A stretch of 64,000 nt of DNA from Frankineae bacterium MT45. Its GTDB lineage: Bacteria > Actinomycetota > Actinomycetes > Mycobacteriales > Jatrophihabitantaceae. Each line of letters starts with the position of its first letter. Positions within the stretch are counted from its first letter, which is position 1. Below, piece after piece: positions 37,334 to 44,876 of the stretch. Position numbers and translations under genes: made by a program. The DNA lies in NCBI GenBank assembly GCA_900100325.1, contig LT629697.1, forward strand, positions 3,035,423 through 3,099,422, given 5' to 3'. The notes below the pieces were generated by a model. It was not told the DNA's origin. It did no database searches and saw only the letters and a program-made list of their open reading frames with translations.

Positions 37334-38335
37334 ATGAGGCCAATAGCAGCAGATGCACCTATCCGTTGGGGCATTCTCGGAGCTGGCGGCATCGCAGCGA
37401 CCGTGAGCGCCGATCTATTGGCGCTGCCTGGCAACGAGATCGTCGCGGTCGCGGCGCGCGATGCCGCGCGCGCCGCCGACTTCGCCGCTCAGTTCGGCGT
37501 CGCCCGCTCCTACGGCTCGTACGCCGAACTGGTGGCCGACGACGAGGTGGATGTCGTCTACGTAGCCACGACCCACGGGCAGCACTACGAGCACGCGCTG
37601 CTCTGCATCCACGCCGGCAAGTCGCTGCTCGTCGAGAAGGCGTTCACCCTCAATGCCCGGCAGGCCCGTGAGGTCGTCGAGGCGGCCCGCCGCGCGGACG
37701 TCTTCTGCATGGAGGCCATGTGGCTGCGCTTCAATCCGCTGCTACGTATCGCCGCCCACGCGCTGCACAACGGCGCTATCGGCGACGTGCACAGCGTGCG
37801 GGCCGAACTCTGCCGGCACTTTCCCTTCGACCCGACGCACCGTCTCTTCGACCTCGAGGTCGGTGGGGGCGCCCTCCTCGACCTCGGTGTCTACCCAATC
37901 AACTTCGTGTGGATGATGCTCGGCCGGCCGCAGGCCGTCTTTGCCAGCGGTGCGCTCTCACCGACCGGCTCGGACGCCACCGCGGCCATGCAGTTCAGCT
38001 ACCCGGATGGCGTCTACGCGCAGCTCTCCTGCAGCACCCAGGCCCGCAGCGATGCCGTCTCGCTCATCGTGGGGACGGACGGGTGGATCGAGGCTCACGG
38101 CTCAGTGCACCGTCCGACCCGGATCGTCATCCACAACAGCGCCGGCGAGGTGACGCATGAGGCCCAGACGCAGGGCAACGGCTATCAGCCCGAACTGGTC
38201 GAGGTCGGGCGCTGCCTGCGTGAGGGAGCCATCCAGAGCGAGATCATGCCGTTGAGCGACACCGTGGACATCTTGGAGGTCATCGACGGCGTGCGCCACG
38301 AGCTCGGTGCCCGGTACGCCGCGGACGACGAGTAG
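37334..38335 (+). CDS. Gfo/Idh/MocA-family oxidoreductase
   Basis: 333 aa. N-terminal Rossmann domain with GILGAGGIAATV (13-24), the catalytic-lysine motif as EKA (SLLVEKAFTLN, in place of EKP), and a C-terminal alpha/beta domain with GGGALLDLGVYPINFVW. NAD(P)-dependent sugar or dihydrodiol oxidation is typical; the substrate is unknown. TAACCT lies six bases before ATG 37334, nine bases after the kgd stop, suggesting a leaderless internal promoter. Confidence 0.88.
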   Translation: MRPIAADAPIRWGILGAGGIAATVSADLLALPGNEIVAVAARDAARAADFAAQFGVARSYGSYAELVADDEVDVVYVATTHGQHYEHALLCIHAGKSLLVEKAFTLNARQAREVVEAARRADVFCMEAMWLRFNPLLRIAAHALHNGAIGDVHSVRAELCRHFPFDPTHRLFDLEVGGGALLDLGVYPINFVWMMLGRPQAVFASGALSPTGSDATAAMQFSYPDGVYAQLSCSTQARSDAVSLIVGTDGWIEAHGSVHRPTRIVIHNSAGEVTHEAQTQGNGYQPELVEVGRCLREGAIQSEIMPLSDTVDILEVIDGVRHELGARYAADDE

Positions 38336-38346
38336 GAGATCGAATC

Positions 38347-38526
38347 ATGTACTTCACCGATCGGGGCATCGAGGAACTGAGCAGCCGCCGGGGCGAGGAG
38401 GAGGTCAGCCTGGCCTGGCTCGCCGACCGGCTGCAGACGTTCGTCGACGAACACCCCGACTTCGAGATCGCCGTCGACCGGTTCGCCACCTGGCTGGCTC
38501 GGGCCGACGACGAGCTCGACGAGTAG
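38347..38526 (+). CDS. DUF6104-type small acidic protein
   Basis: 59 aa starting MYFTDRGIEELSSRRGEEEV and ending ARADDELDE; no membrane segment. GGAGAT is six bases before ATG. It resembles a conserved actinobacterial small protein family (recalled as DUF6104) of unknown function. It lies 11 bp after the oxidoreductase gene, probably in the same transcript. Confidence 0.8.
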   Translation: MYFTDRGIEELSSRRGEEEVSLAWLADRLQTFVDEHPDFEIAVDRFATWLARADDELDE

Positions 38527-38528
38527 AG

Positions 38529-38633
38529 CTACTCGTCCCGCTTGTTGTTGCGTCCCTGGCGCAGTGCAATCAGCAGCAGCGCACCCGCCGCGATGACGAT
38601 GAGCACGACCCCGATCGTTCCTGTTCCTGCCAT
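38529..38633 (-). CDS. 34-aa single-helix membrane miniprotein
   Basis: MAGTGTIGVVLIVIAAGALL, then LIALRQGRNNKRDE: one transmembrane helix with a basic tail, positive-inside. The stop codon lies two bases from the stop of the convergent small acidic protein. AGAAGGG is 13 bases upstream. Codon use fits the local GC3 pattern. It is small, so confidence is moderate. Confidence 0.5.
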   Translation of the reverse strand: MAGTGTIGVVLIVIAAGALLLIALRQGRNNKRDE

Positions 38634-38679
38634 GTCCGCGTACCGACCCTTCTGTTGGTTCGGTAAAAGTATCCGGTAA

Positions 38680-39426
38680 TCAGAGTTTCGTAAACATTTG
38701 GCGGAGACGGGGCCGCCCGTCCGAGGCGATCGGGGTGGCAGCCGGTGCGTCTGCCTCGACTGGCAGGTCGGCCGGCGGATCGACCGGCGGGTCAGCCGGT
38801 GCGGGGATCGGCGGGGCGAAGATGCTGAGGAAGAACTGACTCAAGGGGCCGATGCAGAGCGCGAAGGCCACCGTGCCCAGCCCGACGGTGCCACCGAGAA
38901 GCCAGCCGATGAGCAGCACGGTGACTTCGATGCAGGTCCGCGCCAGACGGATCGAGCAGCCGAGCCGGCGGCTGATCCCAGTCATCAGTCCATCCCGCGG
39001 GCCAGCTCCGAAGTGGGCGCCGATATACAGGCCGGTGGCCACCCCGCAGAGAAGAATGCCGGCGGCCAGGTAGCCGAGTCGCAGCGCCAGCGGATGAGGG
39101 TCGGGGAGCAGCCGCACGGCGAGGTTCAGGGCGGTGCCGACGATCAGGACGTTACTGACGGTGCCGAGGCCCGGGCGCTGCCCCAGCGGTATCCAGAGCA
39201 GCAGCACCAGCGCGCCGACACCGATCACCACAACGCCGATCGAGACATGCGTGCGGCGGGAGATCCCCTGGTGGAATACGTCCCAAGGATCGAGACCGAG
39301 CTTGGAGCGGACCAGCAATCCACTGGAGAGGCCATAGAGCGCCAAGCCGAGGTACAACTGCCCGAGCCGGTACGGCAGCCCCGGAGAGGTTCGGCGGTGC
39401 GGCGGCGAGGCAGGTCGGGACTTCAC
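38680..39426 (-). CDS. YczE/YitT-type membrane protein
   Basis: 248 aa, five helices, with the family motif SKLGLDPWDVFHQGIS near 43-57 and a second related repeat, GAHFGAGPRDGLMTGIS, in the second half. A hydrophilic Pro/Ala/Asp tail of about 45 residues ends the protein. The GTG start at 39426 has no clear Shine-Dalgarno. Family function is poorly defined. Confidence 0.8.
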   Translation of the reverse strand: MKSRPASPPHRRTSPGLPYRLGQLYLGLALYGLSSGLLVRSKLGLDPWDVFHQGISRRTHVSIGVVVIGVGALVLLLWIPLGQRPGLGTVSNVLIVGTALNLAVRLLPDPHPLALRLGYLAAGILLCGVATGLYIGAHFGAGPRDGLMTGISRRLGCSIRLARTCIEVTVLLIGWLLGGTVGLGTVAFALCIGPLSQFFLSIFAPPIPAPADPPVDPPADLPVEADAPAATPIASDGRPRLRQMFTKL

Positions 39427-39483
39427 TCGATCAATGTTTCACGGAACGGAAATCAATTCTCGCCGTGGAGCCCAGCGGGCCAG

Positions 39484-39543
39484 TAGCGCTCAGCGCAGCA
39501 CGACCAGCGCTCAGCCGTCTACAACCAGCGCTCAGCGCGTTGC
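39484..39543. repeat. 21-bp tandem repeat at the 3' end of the malic enzyme gene
   Basis: About 2.8 copies with the core AGCGCTCAGC at 39485, 39506 and 39527. On the minus strand each copy contains TGA in the frame of the malic enzyme, so stop codons recur at 39532, 39511 and 39490. The surrounding 105 bp to the next gene shows nothing else. Confidence 0.8.
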
Positions 39544-40695
39544 GATGCCGTCGTGTCGGGCCTGCTCGGCGACTGCGGCCGCCACGGCCGGGGCCACCCG
39601 AGGGTCGAACGGCGTCGGCACGATGCGGTCAGGTGCGAGCTCGTGCTGAACCACGTCGGCCACCGCACCGGCCGCGGCCAGCTTCATGTTCTCGGTGATC
39701 GCGCCGGCACCGGCGTCGAACGCCCCGGCGAAGATGCCCGGGAAGGCCAGCACATTGTTGATCTGGTTCGGGTAGTCGCTGCGTCCGGTCGCGTAGATGG
39801 CGGCATACTTCAGCGCGATCTCCGGGGCGACCTCGGGCTCTGGGTTGGCCAGCGCGAAGATGAACGCGCCAGGGGCCATCTTGCTGACGGCCTCCTCCGA
39901 CACCCGTCCGGCACTCACGCCGAGGAAGACGTCGGCCCCGGCCAGCGCCTCCTCCAGGCTGCCGGTGAGGCCGCTGAAGTTGGTGATCTCAGCCAGTTCC
40001 TGCTTGGTCGGGTTGAGGCCGTCACGCCCCTTGTAGAGGATGCCCTTGGAGTCGGCGACGGCGATGTCACCGATACCGGCGGCCAGCAGGATCTTCGTGC
40101 AGGCCACTCCGGCAGCACCGGCTCCGGAGACGACGACCCGCAACTGGGAGAGCGCGCGCCCGGTGACCCGGGCCGCGTTGCGCATCGCGGCGAGGGTGAC
40201 GATCGCGGTGCCGTGCTGATCATCGTGAAAGACCGGAATCGGCAGCAGGTCGCGCAGCCGCTCCTCGATCTCGAAACAGCGCGGTGCGGAGATGTCCTCC
40301 AGATTGATCCCGCCGAAAGACGGGGCGATGTTCACGATGGTCTGGACGATCTCATCGACGTCGGTGGTGGCCAGCACGATCGGGACCGAATTCAATCCGG
40401 CGAACTCACGGAAGAGCGCGGATTTTCCCTCCATCACCGGCAGCGCCGCGGCCGGGCCGAGCTTCCCCAGGCCGAGCACGGCCGTGCCGTCACTGACGAC
40501 GGCGACCAACCGTGAACGCCAGGTGTAGTCACGGGCGACCGATTCGTCCTCGGCTATCGCGCTGCAGATCTCCGCTACCCCAGGCGTGTACGCCAGCGAG
40601 AGGGCCTCCCGATCGGTGAGCGCGATCGTGGAGTTCACGACGAGCTTCCCGCCCTCGTGGGCACGAAAGACTGGGCTGGACGGATCGAACGGCAC
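39532..40695 (-). CDS. malic enzyme (malate dehydrogenase, oxaloacetate-decarboxylating)
   Basis: 387 aa, short bacterial type. Converts malate to pyruvate and CO2 with NAD(P)+. The malic domain has SLAYTPGVAEICSAIA with the catalytic Tyr, the Lys in VMEGKSALFREFAG, and the metal site EDISAPRCFEIEE. A Rossmann VVVSGAGAAGVACTKILLAAG follows, then ALANPEPEVAPE. The GTG start at 40695 is only weakly supported. Cofactor preference cannot be called safely. Confidence 0.94.
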   Translation of the reverse strand: MPFDPSSPVFRAHEGGKLVVNSTIALTDREALSLAYTPGVAEICSAIAEDESVARDYTWRSRLVAVVSDGTAVLGLGKLGPAAALPVMEGKSALFREFAGLNSVPIVLATTDVDEIVQTIVNIAPSFGGINLEDISAPRCFEIEERLRDLLPIPVFHDDQHGTAIVTLAAMRNAARVTGRALSQLRVVVSGAGAAGVACTKILLAAGIGDIAVADSKGILYKGRDGLNPTKQELAEITNFSGLTGSLEEALAGADVFLGVSAGRVSEEAVSKMAPGAFIFALANPEPEVAPEIALKYAAIYATGRSDYPNQINNVLAFPGIFAGAFDAGAGAITENMKLAAAGAVADVVQHELAPDRIVPTPFDPRVAPAVAAAVAEQARHDGIATR

Positions 40696-40787
40696 TGCGG
40701 TCGCCCCACTTCAATGGCGAGGTGCGACTCGTGATCTAGATCGCGTCTAGCTCGTCGTCGAGCCTCGATAGGCCGGATAGGTATGCA

Positions 40788-40802
40788 CCGGGTCCGACCC
40801 GG
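40788..40802. promoter_or_regulatory. 15-bp palindrome between malic enzyme and rmlC
   Basis: CCGGGTC C GACCCGG in the 265-bp divergent gap (40696-40960). It could be an operator for either gene. No matching regulator was recognised, and the rest of the gap shows no gene. Confidence 0.35.
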
Positions 40803-40960
40803 GCATTTGAGTTTGTCACGGACGGGGCGAAGACCGATAGAAAATTCGGCGTGACACCAGCCACCCCATCCACTCAGGATGCGCCGGGCTTGGAAGAATT
40901 GCGACCCAATATCCGCGCTCCCCGGCAATCGATCGCCGCCGAGTTTGCTAGCTTCGTCGG

Positions 40961-41560
40961 GTGCAGACTCGCCCCTTGAAAGTCGACGGCGCGTGGGAGT
41001 TCACGCCCAGATCCTTCACCGATGACCGTGGCTTCTTCCTGGAGTGGTTCAAGGCCGACGTATTTGTCGAGACCGTCGGGCATCCACTGACGTTCGCGCA
41101 GGCCAACCATTCGTCGTCGGCGGCCGGTGTGCTGCGTGGTGTGCACTCCGCGAAGGTGCCGCCCGGCCAGGGAAAGTACGTCTACTGCCCGAAGGGCAGC
41201 GTCCTCGATGTTGTCGTCGACATCCGGGTCGGCTCCCCCACATTCGGCACGTGGGACAGCGTGGTGTTGGACAGCCGCGATCGCCGGGCGGTCTACATCA
41301 GCGAGGGCCTCGGGCATGCGTTCCTCGGACTGGAGGACGACAGCAACATCACCTACCTGTGTTCGACGCGCTACACGCCGGAGGCGGAGTTTGGCATCCA
41401 TCCGCTCGACCCGGAACTCCAGCTCCCCTGGCCGGCCGATCTCACCCCAATCCTGTCGAAGAAGGACGCGGAGGCGCCGTCGTTGAGCGAGGCGGCCGAG
41501 CTCGGCCTGCTCCCCACCTACGCCGAGTGCCAGCAGTTCTACGCCGAACTCGGGCGTTAG
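40961..41560 (+). CDS. dTDP-4-dehydrorhamnose 3,5-epimerase family protein
   Basis: 199 aa cupin. Active-site His62 in VLRGVHSAKVPPGQGKYVYC, then VLDVVVDIRVGSPTFGTWDS and the Tyr-containing NITYLCSTRY. It makes dTDP-4-dehydrorhamnose in the rhamnose pathway, or a related sugar; no rmlA, rmlB or rmlD is adjacent. RGVHSAKVPPGQ differs from the common RGLHYQ. GTG 40961 has TAGCTT six bases upstream, so it is probably leaderless. Confidence 0.9.
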   Translation: MQTRPLKVDGAWEFTPRSFTDDRGFFLEWFKADVFVETVGHPLTFAQANHSSSAAGVLRGVHSAKVPPGQGKYVYCPKGSVLDVVVDIRVGSPTFGTWDSVVLDSRDRRAVYISEGLGHAFLGLEDDSNITYLCSTRYTPEAEFGIHPLDPELQLPWPADLTPILSKKDAEAPSLSEAAELGLLPTYAECQQFYAELGR

Positions 41561-41565
41561 GGCGT

Positions 41566-41925
41566 CTACTCCGGCGGACGGTTGGGCAACCGCCGCGGCC
41601 ACCAGCGTCGGGGCCAGCCACCAGCGGCCGGCAGGTAGCAGACTCCCCGACCCAACACCTCGGCCACACCGTGCACTGCGCTGTCACCGCCCGCGTAGGG
41701 GTTGTCGCTGACCAGCCACCAGCCGTCGGCTTCCCGACGCTGCGCGCGCTTGATGACCAGGCGCTCGGGCATCGATCGGAAGCGGGCCAGGGCCACATCG
41801 CCGGGCCGCACGCTCTCCCGGTACCGGATCAGGACAAGGTCACCGGAGTGCAGCGTCGGGATCATCGACGGGCCACTAACCCGCACTCTTCCCCAGCCGC
41901 GCCACGACGATCCCATCTGCCACAT
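41566..41925 (-). CDS. sodX: nickel superoxide dismutase maturation protease (S26 type)
   Basis: 119 aa signal-peptidase-like enzyme without a clear membrane anchor. The Ser/Lys dyad is Ser20 in VSGPSMIPTL and Lys59 in RLVIKRAQR; the GDLVLIRY and SDNPYAGGDS blocks are typical of the S26 fold. It lies divergently 90 bp from the NiSOD gene and should remove the NiSOD leader to free the nickel-binding His. Confidence 0.88.
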   Translation of the reverse strand: MWQMGSSWRGWGRVRVSGPSMIPTLHSGDLVLIRYRESVRPGDVALARFRSMPERLVIKRAQRREADGWWLVSDNPYAGGDSAVHGVAEVLGRGVCYLPAAGGWPRRWWPRRLPNRPPE

Positions 41926-42015
41926 GCTGCCTCACATGCTCCCGTCGAGCCGCTGAAGGCTCAGAGTAGGGTCGGACGGGAGAAGGAATCACCAGTATCA
42001 ATAGGAGGCACGCTG

Positions 42016-42426
42016 ATGCGCTTGTTCCAGTCTTTCCGTACTTCCACCGCCGTCGCGTACGCGCACTGCGATCTTCCCTGCGGCGTCTACGACCCGGCCC
42101 AGGCACGGATCGAAGCCGAGTCGGTCAAGGCGATCATGGAGAAGTACGCCGGAAACGACGACCCGGTGTTCCGCACCCGGGCGCTCATCATCAAGGAGCA
42201 GAGGGCGGAACTGGTGAAGCACCACCTCTGGGTGCTGTGGACCGACTACTTCAAGCCGCCGCACTTCGAGAAGTATCCGCAGCTGCACGAGCTCTTCAAC
42301 AAGGCGACCAAGCAGGCCGGTGCCGCCGCCGGCAAGGGATCAGTCGACCCGGCCGAGGGGCAGAAGTTGCTCGACCTGATCGCCGAGATCGACACGATCT
42401 TCTGGGAGACGAAGAAGGCGGCTTGA
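42016..42426 (+). CDS. sodN: nickel-containing superoxide dismutase
   Basis: 136 aa. After a 16-residue leader, the nickel hook HCDLPCGVYDP begins at His17, giving mature ligands His1, Cys2 and Cys6. The rest is the expected four-helix bundle (ARIEAESVKAIMEKYA, LVKHHLWVLWTDYFKPPHFE). GGAGG lies nine bases before ATG. In Streptomyces nickel activates sodN through Nur, but no clear Nur box was found in the 90-bp gap. Confidence 0.96.
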   Translation: MRLFQSFRTSTAVAYAHCDLPCGVYDPAQARIEAESVKAIMEKYAGNDDPVFRTRALIIKEQRAELVKHHLWVLWTDYFKPPHFEKYPQLHELFNKATKQAGAAAGKGSVDPAEGQKLLDLIAEIDTIFWETKKAA

Positions 42427-42448
42427 GCCGATCCCGGCACTGGCCCCA

Positions 42449-43105
42449 ATGGCGATCACCCGAGATCACGCGCCCATGTCGGAGTCGACGGCGGAGCACA
42501 TCGAGCGCTCAGCACTCACCGACGACAGCCAGGTCTGGCTGATCCGGCACGGTGAAACCGAGTGGAGCCGATCCGGGCAGCACACCGGACGCACCGACCT
42601 GCCGCTCACCGAACTCGGTGAGCGGCAGGCGCTGGCCGTGCGTGATCTCGTCGGCCAGCTCAAGCCGAGCCTCGTGCTGTGCAGTCCGCGTCAGCGGGCG
42701 ATCCGTACGGCTGAGCTGGCCGGACTCCGGATCGATGGCATCGACGACGACCTCGCCGAATGGGACTACGGCGACTACGAGGGATTGACGAGCCAGCAGA
42801 TCCAGGAGCGGGTGCCGGGTTGGAGCATCTGGACGCACGAATGCCCTGGGGGCGAAACGGGGGCGCAGGTTTCACAGCGCGCCGATCGGGTACTTTCAGT
42901 CGCGTCCCGTCACGTAGCCGATGGCCCGGTCGTCCTCGTCGCGCACGGGCACATGAGCCGGGTGCTGGGCATTCGCTGGATCGGGCTCCCGATCACGTCG
43001 GGCGCGAGCTTCGCACTCGACACCGCGGCGCCCTCGATGCTCGGCGCTCAGCACGCGGTACCGGTCATCACCCATTGGAATATCCCGAACCCAGTCCGCG
43101 AGTAG
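42449..43105 (+). CDS. histidine phosphatase family protein
   Basis: 218 aa phosphoglycerate-mutase-like phosphatase. Catalytic LIRHGETEWSRSGQHTGRTD at about 31-50, and the second His in VVLVAHGHMSRVLGIRW. It is acid-phosphatase- or SixA-like in length; the true substrate is unknown. ATG 42449 is used; ATG 42476 is an in-frame alternative, and neither has a good ribosome site. The sodN stop is 22 bp upstream. Confidence 0.88.
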   Translation: MAITRDHAPMSESTAEHIERSALTDDSQVWLIRHGETEWSRSGQHTGRTDLPLTELGERQALAVRDLVGQLKPSLVLCSPRQRAIRTAELAGLRIDGIDDDLAEWDYGDYEGLTSQQIQERVPGWSIWTHECPGGETGAQVSQRADRVLSVASRHVADGPVVLVAHGHMSRVLGIRWIGLPITSGASFALDTAAPSMLGAQHAVPVITHWNIPNPVRE

Positions 43106-43124
43106 GACGAGTAGGAGCAGAGCA

Positions 43125-43520
43125 ATGACCGAGTCGTCAACCACCTCCGATGAGGTGGAGCTGACCCTCCCCGCAAAACCGGAGTACGTGTCGGTACTCC
43201 GGTCGCTTGCGGCCACCCTCGCCGCCCGATGCGATCTGACCGTCGACGAGATCGACGATCTGCGAATCGCCGTCGACGAGGCGGTGGGTCTACTGCTGCC
43301 GCACTCCACCGCCGACACCCCGCTCAAGTCATGGTTCCGGATGACCCCGGGGGGCATCGAGATCACCACCACGGTCTGCGCCGAGTCCGGCGCCGAGCCG
43401 GACCGGGTGGGCTTCGCCTGGACGGTCCTCGAAGCGGTCTCCGACGAACTCGGGGTTGAGCACCACGGCGAGGAACTGACGATCCGGGTCACCAAACGTC
43501 GCCAGATCCTGACCCCGTGA
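43125..43520 (+). CDS. anti-sigma factor (RsbW/UsfX-like)
   Basis: 131 aa GHKL-type ATP-binding anti-sigma factor. It has the N box TVDEIDDLRIAVDEAVGLLL near 39-58; the G1 region is less clear. AGGAG lies nine bases before ATG. It overlaps the SigF-type gene by 4 bp, so it should be the kinase that holds that sigma factor. No anti-anti-sigma gene is adjacent. Confidence 0.9.
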   Translation: MTESSTTSDEVELTLPAKPEYVSVLRSLAATLAARCDLTVDEIDDLRIAVDEAVGLLLPHSTADTPLKSWFRMTPGGIEITTTVCAESGAEPDRVGFAWTVLEAVSDELGVEHHGEELTIRVTKRRQILTP

Positions 43521-44323
43521 GCGAACCGGACACCCGCAGTCGGTCGGCGATCACGAAGGAACGCTCGAACCAACTGCTGCAGGAACTGCACGCATCCACC
43601 GACGAGACCGAGCGCCGGCGGCTGCGCGATGAACTGGTGCAGCTGCACCTGCCGCTGGTGGAGTACCTCGCCCGCCGGTTCAAAGACCGCGGCGAGCCGC
43701 TGCACGATCTGGTGCAGGTGGGCACGATCGGCCTCATCAAGTCCATCGACCGCTTCGAGCCCGAGCGCGGCCTCGAGTTCTCGACGTACGCCACGCCGAC
43801 CATCCTCGGCGAGATCAAGCGGTATTTCCGCGACTCCGGCTGGTTGATCAAGGTCCCCCGCCGCGCTCAGGAGCTACAGACAACCCTGAACAGTGCCCGC
43901 TCGGAACTGAGCCAGAAGCTTGGGCGGGCACCGACGGTCACCGAACTCGCTCAGCACATCGAGGCGAGCGAGGAGGAGGTGCTCGAGGCACTGGACGCCG
44001 CGCGCGCCTATTCGGCAGCGCCGTTGGAGGTGCTCACCGAATCGGGCGGGGGGCGCTCGGACCACCCGCTGCTGGCCACGATCGACGACGGGCTGGATCG
44101 GGTCGAACAGCGAGCGGTGCTGCGACCGGCGCTGGATCGGCTGGACCCCCAGGAGCGAGAAGTTCTCATGCTGCGTTTCGTCGCCGGACGCACCCAGACC
44201 GAGATCGCCGCGCTCGTCGGTGTGTCGCAGATGCAGGTGTCCCGCTTGGTGAGCCGGAGCCTGGCCAAGCTGCGCGGCGAACTGGAAGTTGCGGCCGAGG
44301 AGCAGTCGGAGGGGTCAGCCTAG
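43517..44323 (+). CDS. SigF/SigB-family RNA polymerase sigma factor
   Basis: 268 aa, sigma-70 group 3. Region 2 has LARRFKDRGEPLHDLVQVGTIG then STYATPTILGEIKRYFRDSG, region 3 QELQTTLNSARSELSQKLGR, and region 4 with the HTH QTEIAALVGVSQMQVSRLVS. The GTG start overlaps the rsbW-like stop by 4 bp. It is expected to drive general stress or stationary-phase genes. Confidence 0.94.
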   Translation: MSEPDTRSRSAITKERSNQLLQELHASTDETERRRLRDELVQLHLPLVEYLARRFKDRGEPLHDLVQVGTIGLIKSIDRFEPERGLEFSTYATPTILGEIKRYFRDSGWLIKVPRRAQELQTTLNSARSELSQKLGRAPTVTELAQHIEASEEEVLEALDAARAYSAAPLEVLTESGGGRSDHPLLATIDDGLDRVEQRAVLRPALDRLDPQEREVLMLRFVAGRTQTEIAALVGVSQMQVSRLVSRSLAKLRGELEVAAEEQSEGSA

Positions 44324-44332
44324 CCGACTGGT

Positions 44333-44385
44333 CGGACTGGTCGTCCTCAGCCGACGGGCCGGACTGGTCGGCCTCAGCCGACGGG
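44333..44385. repeat. 27-bp tandem repeat at a convergent junction
   Basis: Two copies (44333-44359 and 44360-44385) of CGGACTGGTCGTCCTCAGCC plus GACGGG, differing at one base in the core. It fills the 66-bp gap between the sigma factor and the small membrane protein gene. No hairpin or gene is seen. Confidence 0.8.
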
Positions 44386-44389
44386 TGCG

Positions 44390-44839
44390 CTAGAGCTCGC
44401 GGTCCAGGGCGGCACGGGCCGGCGGCGTGAAGAGCAGGTAGAGAACGGCCAGCGCGCTCAACAGGATCGGTGCGCCGTAGCCGATGCGCCCACTCTGGAA
44501 CGCCAGGCTGTAGGAGACCGGAAGGGCCAGCAGCTCAAACACCACGATCGGCGTCCGCGACGCCGGCCGGAGCCTGGTCAGGCCATGTGCACAGGCGAGC
44601 AGCACCAGGGCGGCCAGTACCGCCATCGCCGCCCCGAAGAGCGAGCGCCCGGCACTGTCGGGGTGGCCGACGACGGTCTTCACCACCAGCACGCCGGCCG
44701 CAGCGACCAGACCGAGCGACTGCAGCACCAGCAGCGCCGCGGCCCAGCGCAGCGCGCTCGGGACCCCGTCAACGCCGCCCCGGAGGGCGCCGGGGACGTC
44801 GACGGCCGGTTCAGGTTCGGTCGATGCGGACTCGGTCAT
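44390..44839 (-). CDS. four-helix membrane protein, unknown function
   Basis: 149 aa from ATG 44839. A cytoplasmic acidic N-terminus of about 28 residues is followed by four helices (about 30-53, 68-90, 97-113, 120-138). TAGGCT lies eight bases upstream on this strand, pointing to a leaderless or nearly leaderless message. No family was recognised. It is divergent from the lipid kinase gene, with only 37 bp between starts. Confidence 0.7.
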   Translation of the reverse strand: MTESASTEPEPAVDVPGALRGGVDGVPSALRWAAALLVLQSLGLVAAAGVLVVKTVVGHPDSAGRSLFGAAMAVLAALVLLACAHGLTRLRPASRTPIVVFELLALPVSYSLAFQSGRIGYGAPILLSALAVLYLLFTPPARAALDREL

Positions 44840-44847
44840 GATGGTCG

Positions 44848-44869
44848 AGCCTACCCAGCCAGGTACGCT
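44848..44869. promoter_or_regulatory. divergent leaderless promoter pair
   Basis: Minus-strand TAGGCT (44853-44848) precedes the membrane protein ATG by eight bases; plus-strand TACGCT (44864-44869) precedes the lipid kinase GTG by seven. The two -10 boxes are ten bases apart, so RNA polymerase binding should be mutually exclusive. Confidence 0.5.
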
Positions 44870-44876
44870 GCCCAAC

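Noticed and set aside
41044-42015. 460-aa frame ending as NiSOD
   Set aside because: The upstream part is a shadow of rmlC and sodX; the real sodN starts at ATG 42016 with GGAGG.
41926-42015. Nur operator between sodX and sodN
   Set aside because: No TTGCA-type inverted repeat could be found by eye.
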